From: Paracoccus sp. Z118
Lineage (GTDB): Bacteria; Pseudomonadota; Alphaproteobacteria; Rhodobacterales; Rhodobacteraceae
Direction: 5' to 3'
DNA: 47,159 bases
Assembly: GCF_019061185.1 (NCBI RefSeq)
Contig: NZ_JAHQZU010000018.1
Coordinates: 1 to 47,159 of the forward strand
Both the position numbers and the translations under genes were made by a program. Position 1 is the stretch's first letter. Each line of letters begins with the position of its first letter. This document shows positions 16,043-24,936 of the stretch, piece after piece. Under the pieces are notes generated by a model. That model made no database searches. It was not told where the DNA came from and worked only from the letters and a program-made list of their open reading frames with translations.

Positions 16043-18410
16043 CCATCATCCGATGACCGAGGCCGAGGCGGCCGAGGTGACGCCCCCGCCCGCGGCCAGC
16101 GTCCCCCCGCGCGAGCGGACCGAGCGCGAGCACGAGGAAGCCCGCGCGATCGAGGCGCTGAGGGGTCCGATCCCGCAGCCGCACCCGGATGCCGGCAAGA
16201 TCCGCATCCTGTGGGTGTTCGCCTGGCTGGTGGTGGGGGGCGAGGAGACCGAGGTGCGGCTGCTGGCCCGCACGCTGGACCGCTCGCGCTACAGGATCGA
16301 CGTGATCCCCTGCTTCCGCCGCGAGGGGATGCCGGACCAGAGCCACGACCAGCTGCGAGAGCTTGGCGTGCATGTGGACACGGCCGCCTATGATCTCGGC
16401 TTCGAGGACACGGTGGACTATCTGCGCCGCAAGCTGAGCGGCGCGGACATCGTGATCTCGTCGCAGGACGTGGCCGACATCTATCCGGCGCTGGAGCGGC
16501 TGGCGATCCGCCCGCCGCTGATCGAGCATGGCGGGCTGGTGCGCGAGGCGCTGTCGGGGCCCAAGCACTTCACCTATCGCTATGTCGGGGTGTGCGATTC
16601 CATCCGCGAGGCGGCGGCGTCGAAGATGCCTGACCGGCGGCACCATGCGGTGGAAATCCCGTCGATGGTGGACCTGACGGAGTTCCATCCCGAGGCGCGG
16701 GGGCCGGTGCGGGCATCGCTGGGAATCGCGGACGATCAGGTGCTCATCGGCTGGGTCGGGCGGCTGGACCGCAAGAAGCGGATCGAGGACTTCATCCGCG
16801 CCGCCGCGCTGGTGGCGGAACGCGAACCGCAGGCGCGCTTCGTCGTGGTCGGCGGGCCGGACGCCTTCATGCCCGAATACCGGGACGAACTGCACCGGTT
16901 GGCAAGCGACCTCGGGCTGGACGGCCGCCTGCAATTCACCGGCGACCGCAGGGACGTGCCGGGCCTGCTGGCGGCGATGGACGTGTTCTGCTGGCTGTCG
17001 CGCGGCGAGGGGATGCCGCATGTGATCGCCGAGGCGGGCGCGGCTGCCCTGCCCGTCATCGCAACCCCGGACAACGGCGCGCTGCAACAGATATGCGACG
17101 GCGAGACGGGCATCTTCGTGCCGCATGAAGACCCGCAGGCGGTAGCCGAAGCGATGACCGGGCTGATCCGCGACCCGGCCCTGCGCCGCCGGCTGGGCGA
17201 CGGCCTGCGCGCCCATGTGGTAGCCAGCTATTCGGCCGAGGTCGTCGTGCCACAATGGGAACGGCTGTTCGCCGAGGTGCTGGCCGAGCGTCCCGGCGCG
17301 CCGAAGCCCTCGACCTTCGACAGCTTCATCCTCGGCGGCTGGGAAAGCTCCACCCACCGGCTGCATCACGGGCGGCGGCTGGATGTGCTGGCCGCGACCG
17401 GGCACGATACCCATGCCGTGCAGGACTACCGCCAGCTTCAGTCGCTCGGCGTCCGCGCCTGCCGCGACGCCGCCCGCTGGCACCTGATCGAGCGTGAGCC
17501 GGGGCGCTACGACTTCTCCAGCCTCACGCCGATGATCGAGGCGGCGCGGGATACCGGAACGCAGGTCGTCTGGGACCTGCTGCATTACGGCTGGCCGGAC
17601 GATCTGGACATCTGGTCGCCTGCTTTCGTGGACCGCTTCGTCCGCTTCGCGCGGGCGGTCGCGGAACACCACCGCGATCTGACCGGCGCGGTTCCGTTCT
17701 GGTGCCCCGTCAACGAGATCAGCTTCTTCGCCTGGGCCGGGGGCGATGCCCGCTATCTCAACCCCTTCGCCGCCGGTCGCGGCTATGAGCTGAAGGTGCA
17801 GCTTGCCCGCGCCTATCTCGACGCCGTAACGGAGTTGCGGGCCGTCGATCCGCGCGCCCGCTTCATCCTGGCCGAGCCGCTGATCGCCATCCACCACGCC
17901 CATTGGACCGGGCGGCCTGTGTGGGAGGCGCAGGGCTGGCACGACGCGCAGTTCCAGGCGTTCGAGCTGGTCAGCGGCCGGATGTGGCCGCAGATCGGGG
18001 GCGATTACTCGTTCCTCGATATCGTCGGGGTGAACTACTACTTCAACAACCAGTGGATCCACGGCGGCAAGCCGGTTGATGTGGACGACGTGATCTACCG
18101 CCCGCTGTCGGACCTGCTGGTCGAGGTCGGCGCGCGCTACGCCCGCCCGGTGATGCTGGCCGAGACGGGCATCGAAGGGCACCGCCGCGCCGCTTGGCTG
18201 GCCTATGTCGCGGACGAGGTCGCGCGGGCGCGCGCACGCGGCGTTCCGGTCGAGGGGATCTGCCTTTATCCGATCGCCAACCACCCCGGCTGGGACGACG
18301 ACCGGCTGTGCCCCAACGGGCTGCTGGGGCACGCGCCCGGCCCGGACGGGCGTGCGGTTCACGCGCCGCTTGCCGATGAGTTGCGGCGGCAGGCCGCACG
18401 GTTCGCCTGA
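16035..18410 (+). CDS. Glycosyltransferase / glycoside hydrolase fusion
   Basis: A 791-residue chimera. Residues about 55-415 are a GT4 glycosyltransferase: IRILWVFAWLVVGGEETEVR, LIGWVGRLDRKKRIEDFIRA, and GEGMPHVIAEAGAAALPVIA. Residues about 425-790 are a TIM-barrel glycosidase resembling family 1 or clan A enzymes. The likely acid/base Glu561 lies in FWCPVNEISFFAW and the likely nucleophile Glu710 in VMLAETGIEGH; GVNYYFNNQW and ICLYPIANHPGWDD also fit. The first about 50 residues are low-complexity and acidic (EREHEEARAIEA). No signal peptide is seen, so both activities should be cytoplasmic: a transferase tied to a hydrolase could proofread, trim or transglycosylate. The start at 16035 overlaps the dehydrogenase gene by eight bases. 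This is the last gene of the operon and converges on phoB. Confidence 0.82.
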   Translation: MNDHHPMTEAEAAEVTPPPAASVPPRERTEREHEEARAIEALRGPIPQPHPDAGKIRILWVFAWLVVGGEETEVRLLARTLDRSRYRIDVIPCFRREGMPDQSHDQLRELGVHVDTAAYDLGFEDTVDYLRRKLSGADIVISSQDVADIYPALERLAIRPPLIEHGGLVREALSGPKHFTYRYVGVCDSIREAAASKMPDRRHHAVEIPSMVDLTEFHPEARGPVRASLGIADDQVLIGWVGRLDRKKRIEDFIRAAALVAEREPQARFVVVGGPDAFMPEYRDELHRLASDLGLDGRLQFTGDRRDVPGLLAAMDVFCWLSRGEGMPHVIAEAGAAALPVIATPDNGALQQICDGETGIFVPHEDPQAVAEAMTGLIRDPALRRRLGDGLRAHVVASYSAEVVVPQWERLFAEVLAERPGAPKPSTFDSFILGGWESSTHRLHHGRRLDVLAATGHDTHAVQDYRQLQSLGVRACRDAARWHLIEREPGRYDFSSLTPMIEAARDTGTQVVWDLLHYGWPDDLDIWSPAFVDRFVRFARAVAEHHRDLTGAVPFWCPVNEISFFAWAGGDARYLNPFAAGRGYELKVQLARAYLDAVTELRAVDPRARFILAEPLIAIHHAHWTGRPVWEAQGWHDAQFQAFELVSGRMWPQIGGDYSFLDIVGVNYYFNNQWIHGGKPVDVDDVIYRPLSDLLVEVGARYARPVMLAETGIEGHRRAAWLAYVADEVARARARGVPVEGICLYPIANHPGWDDDRLCPNGLLGHAPGPDGRAVHAPLADELRRQAARFA

Positions 18411-18451
18411 AGGGCGGGCCCGCGGATCGCCCCCGCTGACGCAAGTGAAAC

Positions 18452-19147
18452 TCAGCCCAGCGAATAGCCCGTGCCACGCACGGTACGCACCGGGTTCTCG
18501 CCGCCATGCGCCATCAGCGCCTTGCGGAGCCGGCCGACATGCACGTCGATGGTGCGCGTGTCCACGTAGATGTCTCGGCCCCAGACGCGGTCCAGAAGCT
18601 GCTCGCGCGTCCAGACGCGGCCGGGCTTTTCCATCAGCGTGGACAGCAGCCGGAACTCGGTCGGGCCGAGATGCAGCGGTTGCCCATCGCGGAAGACGCG
18701 ATGCTCGCCGGCGTCGAGGATGATGTCCTCGTAGGACAGGCGCTCGCCCATCGTCGCCGGGCGGGTGCGGCGAAGCTGGGTCCGCAGGCGGGCCATCAGC
18801 TCGACCACGGAATAGGGCTTCACCACATAGTCGTCGGCCCCGGTTTCCAGCCCGCGCACCCGGTCGCCCTCCTCGGAGCGGGCGGACAGCATGATGATCG
18901 GGATCGGCCGGGTTTCGGGGTCTGCCTTGACGCGGCGGCAGACCTCGATCCCCGACACGTTCGGCAGCATCCAGTCGAGCACGATCAGGTCGGGATTTTC
19001 CTCCTGGACCAGCAGCATGGCCTCGTCGCCGTTCTCGGCCATGACGACGTGGAAGCCTTCGGCCTCGAGGTTGTATTTCAGGACTTCGCGCTGCGCGCCT
19101 TCGTCCTCGACGACCAGCACGCAGGGCTGTTGCCGGGCAGCAGTCAT
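18452..19147 (-). CDS. phoB: Phosphate response regulator PhoB
   Basis: A 231-residue OmpR/PhoB-type response regulator. The receiver domain has the acidic pair in VVEDE (residues 13-17), the phosphorylated Asp58 in LIVLDWMLPN and Lys110 in DDYVVKPYS. The winged-helix DNA-binding domain ends with RTIDVHVGRLRKALMAHG. When phosphorylated under phosphate starvation it should bind Pho boxes such as the one ahead of pstS. It is the last gene of pstSCAB-phoU-phoB, four bases after phoU. The sensor kinase PhoR is not in the window. Confidence 0.93.
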   Translation of the reverse strand: MTAARQQPCVLVVEDEGAQREVLKYNLEAEGFHVVMAENGDEAMLLVQEENPDLIVLDWMLPNVSGIEVCRRVKADPETRPIPIIMLSARSEEGDRVRGLETGADDYVVKPYSVVELMARLRTQLRRTRPATMGERLSYEDIILDAGEHRVFRDGQPLHLGPTEFRLLSTLMEKPGRVWTREQLLDRVWGRDIYVDTRTIDVHVGRLRKALMAHGGENPVRTVRGTGYSLG

Positions 19148-19150
19148 GCC

Positions 19151-19873
19151 TTACTCCTCGTTCCGGGGCAGCCCCGCCGCGCTGACGCTGTCACGCTTGG
19201 GCCGGGCCTCCTCGGGCAGCGATCCCGACACCAGATAGATCACCTGCTCGGCGATGGTGGTGGCGTGGTCGCCCATCCGTTCGACGTTCTTGGCGATGAA
19301 ATGCAGATGCATGCACGCGGTGATGTTGCGCGGGTCTTCCATCATGTGGGTCAGGAATTCGCGGAACAGCGCGTTGTACATCTGGTCCACTTCCAGATCG
19401 CGGGCGCGGACATCGGCTGCCAGATCGGCGTCGCGGTGGACATAGCTGTCCAGCGCGTCCTTGAGCATCTTTTCCACGGTTGCGGCCATCCGGCGCAGGG
19501 CCATGCCGGCACCCTCGATCACCGGCATATGAGCCAGGACATTGCTGCGCTTGGCCATGTTCTTGGCGTAGTCGCCCACCCGCTCAAGGCTGCCGGCGAT
19601 CTTGATGACGGTCAGCACCAGCCGCAGGTCGGTCGCGGTGGGCGATCGCAGGGCGATCAGCCGGGCCGATTCCTCGTTGATCTGCGCTTCCAGCAGATCG
19701 ATTGCGCGGTCGCGGCGGCGGACATCCTCGGCCAGCTCGTCGTCGCGGGTTTCCAGCGCAAGCGCCGCGTCGGCAAGCGCCTTCTCGACCAGGCCGCCCA
19801 TCTTCACGACGAGCGCCTGCACCGTCTCCAGATCCCGGTCGAACGCGGAGGAAATATGGCGATCGCGGTTCAT
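19151..19873 (-). CDS. phoU: Phosphate signalling protein PhoU
   Basis: A 240-residue PhoU, the usual size, made of two similar three-helix bundles. Metal-binding helix motifs of the ExxxD type are visible in LRLVLTVIKIAGSLERVGDY and in its second copy HLHFIAKNVERMGDHATTIA. PhoU links PstSCAB transport state to PhoR and prevents activation of the Pho regulon when phosphate is plentiful. It lies between pstB and phoB, the usual order in alphaproteobacteria. Confidence 0.94.
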   Translation of the reverse strand: MNRDRHISSAFDRDLETVQALVVKMGGLVEKALADAALALETRDDELAEDVRRRDRAIDLLEAQINEESARLIALRSPTATDLRLVLTVIKIAGSLERVGDYAKNMAKRSNVLAHMPVIEGAGMALRRMAATVEKMLKDALDSYVHRDADLAADVRARDLEVDQMYNALFREFLTHMMEDPRNITACMHLHFIAKNVERMGDHATTIAEQVIYLVSGSLPEEARPKRDSVSAAGLPRNEE

Positions 19874-19907
19874 GTCGTCTCTCCCTGCCCGTGATGCGGC
19901 GCCGGCT

Positions 19908-20711
19908 TCAGCCGATCCTGCCGCTGATATAGCTTTCCGTCCGCGGATCGCGCGGCCGGGTGAAGATGTCGTCGGTGTCGGCGTATTCGACGAGGTTGCC
20001 GAGATGGAAGAACGCCGTCTTCTGGCTGACCCGCGCCGCCTGCTGCATCGAGTGGGTGACGATCACCACCGAATAATCCTGGCAAAGCTGGTCGATCAAC
20101 TCCTCGACCTGCGCGGTGGCGATGGGGTCGAGCGCCGAGCAGGGCTCGTCCATCAGCAGCACCTCGGGCGAGGTGGCGACGGCGCGGGCGATGCACAGGC
20201 GCTGCTGCTGGCCGCCCGACAGGCCGGTGCCGGATTCGCCCAGCCGGTCCTTGACCTCGTTCCACAGCGCCGCGCCGCGCAGGGCCTTCTCGACGATCTC
20301 GTCGAGTTCCGCCTTGTTCCGCGACAGCCCGTGAATGCGCGGCCCGTAAGCCACGTTGTCATAGATCGACTTCGGGAACGGGTTCGGCTTCTGGAACACC
20401 ATGCCCACGCGGGCGCGCAGCTGCACGGGGTCCACGCGGCGGTCATAGATGTCCTCGCCGTCCAGCAGCATCGCGCCCTCCACGCGGGCGATGTCGATGG
20501 TGTCGTTCATCCGGTTCAGGCAGCGCAGGAAGGTGGACTTGCCGCAGCCCGAGGGGCCGATGAAGGCCGTCACGGTCTTGTCCTGCAACTCGACGCTCAC
20601 ATCCTTGATGGCGTGCTTGTCGCCATAATAGACCTGCACGTCACGGCAGCTGAACTTGATGGGTTGTCCCTGGGTATCCACGCTTCGCTCCGACAGTCGC
20701 ATGTCGTTCAT
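19908..20711 (-). CDS. pstB: Phosphate ABC transporter ATP-binding protein PstB
   Basis: A 267-residue ABC ATPase, typical PstB length. Walker A is GPSGCGKST at 52-60, followed by [12 protein letters not shown], a PstB hallmark. The [13 protein letters not shown]-loop, [15 protein letters not shown] signature and [16 protein letters not shown]alker B are intact. It energises high-affinity phosphate uptake by PstCA. It starts 15 bases after pstA and precedes phoU. Confidence 0.96.
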   Translation of the reverse strand: MNDMRLSERSVDTQGQPIKFSCRDVQVYYGDKHAIKDVSVELQDKTVTAFIGPSGCGKSTFLRCLNRMNDTIDIARVEGAMLLDGEDIYDRRVDPVQLRARVGMVFQKPNPFPKSIYDNVAYGPRIHGLSRNKAELDEIVEKALRGAALWNEVKDRLGESGTGLSGGQQQRLCIARAVATSPEVLLMDEPCSALDPIATAQVEELIDQLCQDYSVVIVTHSMQQAARVSQKTAFFHLGNLVEYADTDDIFTRPRDPRTESYISGRIG

Positions 20712-20726
20712 GTCCTCAACTCCGGT

Positions 20727-22085
20727 TTACCAGCGCCGTTCGAAACGGCGGCGAAGGACGATGGCCAGCACGTTCATGGCGAACAGGAAGGCCAGCAGCA
20801 CGATGATCGCCCCTGATGCGCGTTCGAAGAACGCAGAATCCGCGCGCTGGGTCCAGTTATATACCTGCACCGGCAGCGCCGAGGCAGCGTCGAAAAAGCC
20901 TTCCGGCGGGGCGGCGGGATAGGTGGTGACGAACGCCACCATCCCGATCAGCAGCAGCGGCGCGGTTTCCCCCAGCGCCTGCGCCAGCCCGATGATCGTG
21001 CCGGTCAGGATGCCGGGCATCGCCAGCGGCAGGACGTGGTGGAACACCGTCTGCATCTTCGAGGCCCCCACCCCCAGCGCCGCGTCGCGGATCGAGGGCG
21101 GCACCGCCTTCAGCGCCGCGCGGGTCGAGATGATGATCGTCGGCAGCGTCATCAGCGTCAGCACCAGCCCGCCGACGATCGGCGCCGAGCGCGGCAGCCC
21201 CATGAAGTTGATGAACGCCGCCAGCCCGAGGATGCCGAACACGATCGACGGCACCGCCGCGAGGTTCGAGATGTTGATCTCGATGAGGTCCGTCAGCCGG
21301 TTCTTCGGCGCGAACTCCTCCAGATAGATCGAGGTCGCGACCCCGATCGGCAGGGCCAGCACCAGCACGATCAGCATCATGTAGGCCGAGCCGAGGATCG
21401 CGACGCCCAGCCCCGCGGCCTCGGGCCGGTTGTCCGAAGCGTCGGGCCTGGTGATGAAGTCCCAGTTGAACCGGGTCGCCAGCGCCCCGCGGTCCCGCAT
21501 GGCCTCGGCCAGATCGTATTGCGCGACCGAGGTGCGGTTGTCGATGGCGGCGGATTCGCGCGTCACGCGGCCCTTGAACATCCCGTCGATGCGCGAGGCG
21601 GCCAGCGCGGGCGTCTCGACCGTCTGCCCGACCAGTTCGGGGTTCGCCAGAACCCGGTTGCGCAGGTCGGCCCGCGCCTGGGCCGAGAAGAAGCTGGCGA
21701 GGTCCGCCTCGGTCAGCCCCTCGATCCGGATGTCGTTCTGCTCGACCCAGTTGGTCAGCGACTGTTCCAGCAGCGCGCCGTAGCTCATCGTCAGGGTGCC
21801 CGCCATCTCGGCCGGATCGCGGTTGCCCTTGGGGTCCACGACCGAAGCCTCGATGGTCACGGGGATGCTGATGAAGGTCTGGCGGAACGCGCCGCTGCCG
21901 TCGCGGATGATGGTGAACAGCAGGAACACCAGCGCTAGCAGCGCGACCAGGATCGCAAGGATGCCATAGACCTTGAACCGCGATTCGGCGGCGTTGCGAC
22001 GCTTCGTGCGGGTGTCCGGCGTCAGCAGCGACTTCCGGGCCGGGGCGCCGACGCGCTTGGGCAGATCCGAGGGAACGTCGGTCAT
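20727..22085 (-). CDS. pstA: Phosphate ABC transporter permease PstA
   Basis: A 452-residue permease, longer than E. coli PstA (about 296). As is common in alphaproteobacteria, it has an N-terminal extension: one membrane helix (about residues 35-63, VYGILAILVALLALVFLLF) and a roughly 150-residue periplasmic part. The ABC permease core follows with LGVAILGSAYMMLIVLVLAL and the coupling loop DAALGVGASKMQTVFHHVLP. It pairs with PstC to form the phosphate channel. Its ATG overlaps the pstC stop by four bases. Confidence 0.93.
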   Translation of the reverse strand: MTDVPSDLPKRVGAPARKSLLTPDTRTKRRNAAESRFKVYGILAILVALLALVFLLFTIIRDGSGAFRQTFISIPVTIEASVVDPKGNRDPAEMAGTLTMSYGALLEQSLTNWVEQNDIRIEGLTEADLASFFSAQARADLRNRVLANPELVGQTVETPALAASRIDGMFKGRVTRESAAIDNRTSVAQYDLAEAMRDRGALATRFNWDFITRPDASDNRPEAAGLGVAILGSAYMMLIVLVLALPIGVATSIYLEEFAPKNRLTDLIEINISNLAAVPSIVFGILGLAAFINFMGLPRSAPIVGGLVLTLMTLPTIIISTRAALKAVPPSIRDAALGVGASKMQTVFHHVLPLAMPGILTGTIIGLAQALGETAPLLLIGMVAFVTTYPAAPPEGFFDAASALPVQVYNWTQRADSAFFERASGAIIVLLAFLFAMNVLAIVLRRRFERRW

Positions 22086-23293
22086 TCGTACTGCTCCCGA
22101 TATTTGCGCACGACATAGAGCGCGAGGACGTTGAGGGCGAGCGTCATCACGAACAGCGTCAGCCCCAGCGCGAAGGCGACCAGCGTTTCAGGGCTGGAGA
22201 AGTCGTTGTCGCCGGTCAGCTGGCCCACGATCTTGACGGTGATGGTGGTCATCGCCTCGAACGGATCGAGGCTGAACCGCGCCATGGCGCCCGCGCCAAG
22301 CACCACGATCATCGTCTCGCCGATGGCGCGCGAGGCGGCCAGCAGCACCGCGCCGACGATCCCCGGCAGCGCGGCGGGCAGCACCACCTGGCGGATCGTC
22401 TCGGACGGGGTGGACCCCAAGGCGAGGCTGCCGTCGCGCAGCGATTGCGGCACGGCGTTGATGATGTCGTCCGACAGCGAGGACACGAACGGGATCAGCA
22501 TGATCCCCATGACCAGCCCCGCCGTCATCACCGACGAGCCGGAATTGCCGAAGCCAAGCGGCGCCGCGAGCCAGTCGCGCAGCAGCGGCCCGACCGTCAC
22601 CAGCGCGAAGAGGCCGTAAACGATGGTCGGGATGCCGGCCAGCACCTCGATCAGCGGCTTGGCGACGCTGCGGACGCGGGGCGTCGCGTATTCCGACATG
22701 TAGATCGCCGCGAACAGCCCGATCGGGACCGAGACCAGCAGCGCGATGAACGAGATATACAGCGTGCCCCACAGCAGCGGCAGCATCCCGAGTTCCGAGC
22801 CGCCGCCGAAGCTGGGCGTCCATTCGGTGCCGAAGAAGAAGGCCTGCCACGGGTAGAGCTGGAAGAAATGGATCGATTCGAACACCAGCGACAGGACGAT
22901 CCCGACCGTGGTCGCGATGGCGATCAGCGAGCAGCCGATCAGCGCGACCTTGATCGCCCGCTCGACCATGGCGCGGGCCCGGTATTGCGGCGTCGTCCGC
23001 GCCAGCGCCAAAGCGAGCCCGACGGCGGCGACCAGCAGCGCAGCGCCCCCCGGCAGCCACGATGCGCCCGGCCCTGCCTCCCCCGCCAGCAGCGGCAGGG
23101 CCAGCATCAGGACGAGCAGCACAAGCAGCGCCGGAGCGGCCGTCGCGATGGCGGCGTTCCAGCCGTAATAGACGGGGCGCGAATGCAGCCGGCGGATGTC
23201 GCCGCCCACCGCCCCGCGCGCACGCGCGGCGCCGAGAAAGTAACCCAGCACCGCCAGCGCCAGGACAGTCATCATGATCCAGAAGGGCGACAT
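22082..23293 (-). CDS. pstC: Phosphate ABC transporter permease PstC
   Basis: A 403-residue permease with an N-terminal pair of membrane segments and a basic linker before the core, a long form common in this group. The core includes GTLYISFIALLVSVPIGLFA, VLAGIPTIVYGLFALVTVGP and the coupling loop DGSLALGSTPSETIRQVVLP. It forms the membrane channel with PstA. It follows pstS after 138 bases that contain a GC-rich hairpin, which fits lower expression of the permease than of the binding protein. Confidence 0.93.
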   Translation of the reverse strand: MSPFWIMMTVLALAVLGYFLGAARARGAVGGDIRRLHSRPVYYGWNAAIATAAPALLVLLVLMLALPLLAGEAGPGASWLPGGAALLVAAVGLALALARTTPQYRARAMVERAIKVALIGCSLIAIATTVGIVLSLVFESIHFFQLYPWQAFFFGTEWTPSFGGGSELGMLPLLWGTLYISFIALLVSVPIGLFAAIYMSEYATPRVRSVAKPLIEVLAGIPTIVYGLFALVTVGPLLRDWLAAPLGFGNSGSSVMTAGLVMGIMLIPFVSSLSDDIINAVPQSLRDGSLALGSTPSETIRQVVLPAALPGIVGAVLLAASRAIGETMIVVLGAGAMARFSLDPFEAMTTITVKIVGQLTGDNDFSSPETLVAFALGLTLFVMTLALNVLALYVVRKYREQYE

Positions 23294-23392
23294 CAGAACC
23301 TCATGGCCGGGCGGGCTGGGTCAGGGGCGGAAAGAACAGGCACAATAATGGCGGTTGGCAAGGATTTGGTGCGGAATGCAAGGGGATTGAAG

Positions 23393-23414
23393 GGACGGGC
23401 CGCCCGGCCCGCCC
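23393..23414 (-). terminator. pstS-pstC intercistronic hairpin
   Basis: On the minus strand GGGCGGGCC and GGCCCGTCC pair around a GGGC loop (23393-23414), with one G-U pair. It begins 18 bases beyond the pstS stop and has no T-run after it. Such hairpins after a binding-protein gene commonly stabilise the upstream message or partly stop transcription, giving more PstS than PstCAB. Confidence 0.45.
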
Positions 23415-23431
23415 CCGTGACGTGGCGGCGA

Positions 23432-24460
23432 TCAGTTCGCCGGCATGATGGTTTCGGCCTCGACGGCGGCCTGGGTCGCGGCCAGTTCCGGGTCGGGAAC
23501 CAGGCCGTAGGCGGCCAGCGGGCCGCCCGGTCCGGCCAGCGCGTCCGCGACGAAGAACGCCGCGTATTCCTTGAGGCCGGGGACGTCCTCGAAATGCTGC
23601 GCCTTCACGTAGAAGAACAGCGGGCGCGACACCGGGTATTCGCCCGAAGCGACGCTCTCGACCGAGGGGGCGATGCCGTCGATGGTGGCGACCTTCAGCT
23701 TGTCGGTGTTGTTTTCGTAGAACGACAGCCCGAACACGCCCACCGCCTGCGGGCTGGAGCCGAGGCGGGCCAGCGTCTCGGTGTAGTCGCCGTCGATATC
23801 GACCGAGCGGCCGTCCGTGCGCAGCGTCATGCAGGCGGTCTCGCCCTCATCCTCGCCCAGCGCGGCGGTGAAGGCTTCGGCAGCGCCCGAGGTTTCGCAG
23901 CCGGCGGCCATGACCTTTTCCTCGAACACTTCGCGGGTGCCGTGCTTGGTGCCCGGAACGAAGACCAGGATTTCCTGCTCGGGCAAGTCGGGGTTCACCT
24001 GGTTCCAGGTGGTGTTCGGGTTGGCGACCGATTCGCCGTCCACGACGACGTTCTGCGCCAGCGCCAGGAACACGTCCTGCGGGGTCAGCGTGAAGTCGGG
24101 GCCGTTGATGTCCGACGCGAAGACGATGCCGTCATAGCCGAAGCGGACTTCCATGATGTCGGTGACGCCGTTCTCGGCGCAGGCCGCGGCCTCGTTCTCG
24201 CGGATGGGGCGCGAGGCGTTGGCGACGTCGATGGTGTTCCCGCCCACGCCCTGACAGAACTGCGACAGACCGCCGCCTGTGCCGCCGCCCTCGACGACCG
24301 GGGCCGGGAAGTCGGTGTTCTCGGCAAAGGCCTCGGCCACGATGGTGGCATAGGGCAGCACGGTCGAGGAACCGGCGACCTTGACAGCCTGGGCGCCGGC
24401 GGCGGTGGCCGACACGGCGGCCACGGCGAGGGCCGATGCGGTGATCTTCAGCTTGTTCAT
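23432..24460 (-). CDS. pstS: Phosphate-binding protein PstS
   Basis: A 342-residue periplasmic protein with a signal peptide at 1-25 (KLKITASALAVAAVSATAAG, cleavage after AQA). The phosphate-binding PstS-like blocks are KVAGSSTVLPYATIVAEAF and VVEGGGTGGGLSQFCQGVGG. It delivers phosphate to PstCAB. A GGAG ribosome binding site lies ahead of the ATG, and a Pho box is about 60 bases upstream. It is first in the operon and the most highly induced part is expected to be this gene. Confidence 0.93.
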   Translation of the reverse strand: MNKLKITASALAVAAVSATAAGAQAVKVAGSSTVLPYATIVAEAFAENTDFPAPVVEGGGTGGGLSQFCQGVGGNTIDVANASRPIRENEAAACAENGVTDIMEVRFGYDGIVFASDINGPDFTLTPQDVFLALAQNVVVDGESVANPNTTWNQVNPDLPEQEILVFVPGTKHGTREVFEEKVMAAGCETSGAAEAFTAALGEDEGETACMTLRTDGRSVDIDGDYTETLARLGSSPQAVGVFGLSFYENNTDKLKVATIDGIAPSVESVASGEYPVSRPLFFYVKAQHFEDVPGLKEYAAFFVADALAGPGGPLAAYGLVPDPELAATQAAVEAETIMPAN

Positions 24461-24518
24461 TCTCAGGCTCCTGATTGGGAGAGAAGGTTTCGGGCCGCGC
24501 TCCTGTTAGGTCAGGGAC

Positions 24519-24536
24519 ATGTCATTCATGTGACAG
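24519..24536 (-). promoter_or_regulatory. Pho box upstream of pstS
   Basis: On the minus strand the sequence CTGTCACATGAATGACAT carries two 7-base half sites, CTGTCAC and ATGACAT, separated by four bases. The first matches the CTGTCAT consensus at six of seven positions and the second at five. It lies 59 bases before the pstS start codon, where it can replace the -35 box. It fits autoregulation by PhoB, encoded at the operon's end. Confidence 0.75.
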
Positions 24537-24901
24537 ACAGATCACATTCTGACGGCGGCCGGAACGCCTTGTCCGCCAAGGGCGCCCGATCTCACCCGTC
24601 CGGCAGCAACCGGCCGAGCAGTTGCCTGGCAGCGCCCGCGACGACGCCGCCGCCGTCCTGCTCTCCCCAACACAAGGGCCGCGGCGAAGGCCCGCGGCTG
24701 TTCGCCGTGATATGCGGCGGCAGTTCCGATCGCCCAGGACCTCCAGCACGAAGGGCCGGCCGGCGGCCAGCGCCCCGTCTCACGGGGGGCCGATGGCGTC
24801 CGGTGGCCCGAGCCGGCCGGCTTGGCTCACCCAGAGGGCGGCACCGGCGCGGAACGGTAAAACCTGCAACAAAGGACACGTTGTAGTCATTGCAGTTTCG
24901 G
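24537..24901. other. Gene-free stretch between pstS and the TAXI gene
   Basis: About 365 bases between divergent operons, very GC-rich through most of its length, with no convincing gene. It should hold the promoter of the TAXI operon. The right end (about 24857-24900, AACCTGCAACAAAGGACACG and onward) becomes AT-richer and is the likely promoter zone, but I cannot pick hexamers with confidence. Confidence 0.4.
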
Positions 24902-24936
24902 GTCAGGTTTCCTCAGTCACTGACAGGGAGCCTGAC
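24902..24936 (+). promoter_or_regulatory. Leader hairpin over the TAXI gene start
   Basis: GTCAGG (24902-24907) can pair with CCTGAC (24931-24936), which directly abuts the ATG at 24937. Inside, CCT (24911-24913) can pair with AGG (24925-24927), and a TCAGTCACTGA palindrome (24913-24923) forms the core. The ribosome binding site AGGGAG (24925-24930) is therefore inside the fold. Translational control is inferred from the pairing only. Confidence 0.4.
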
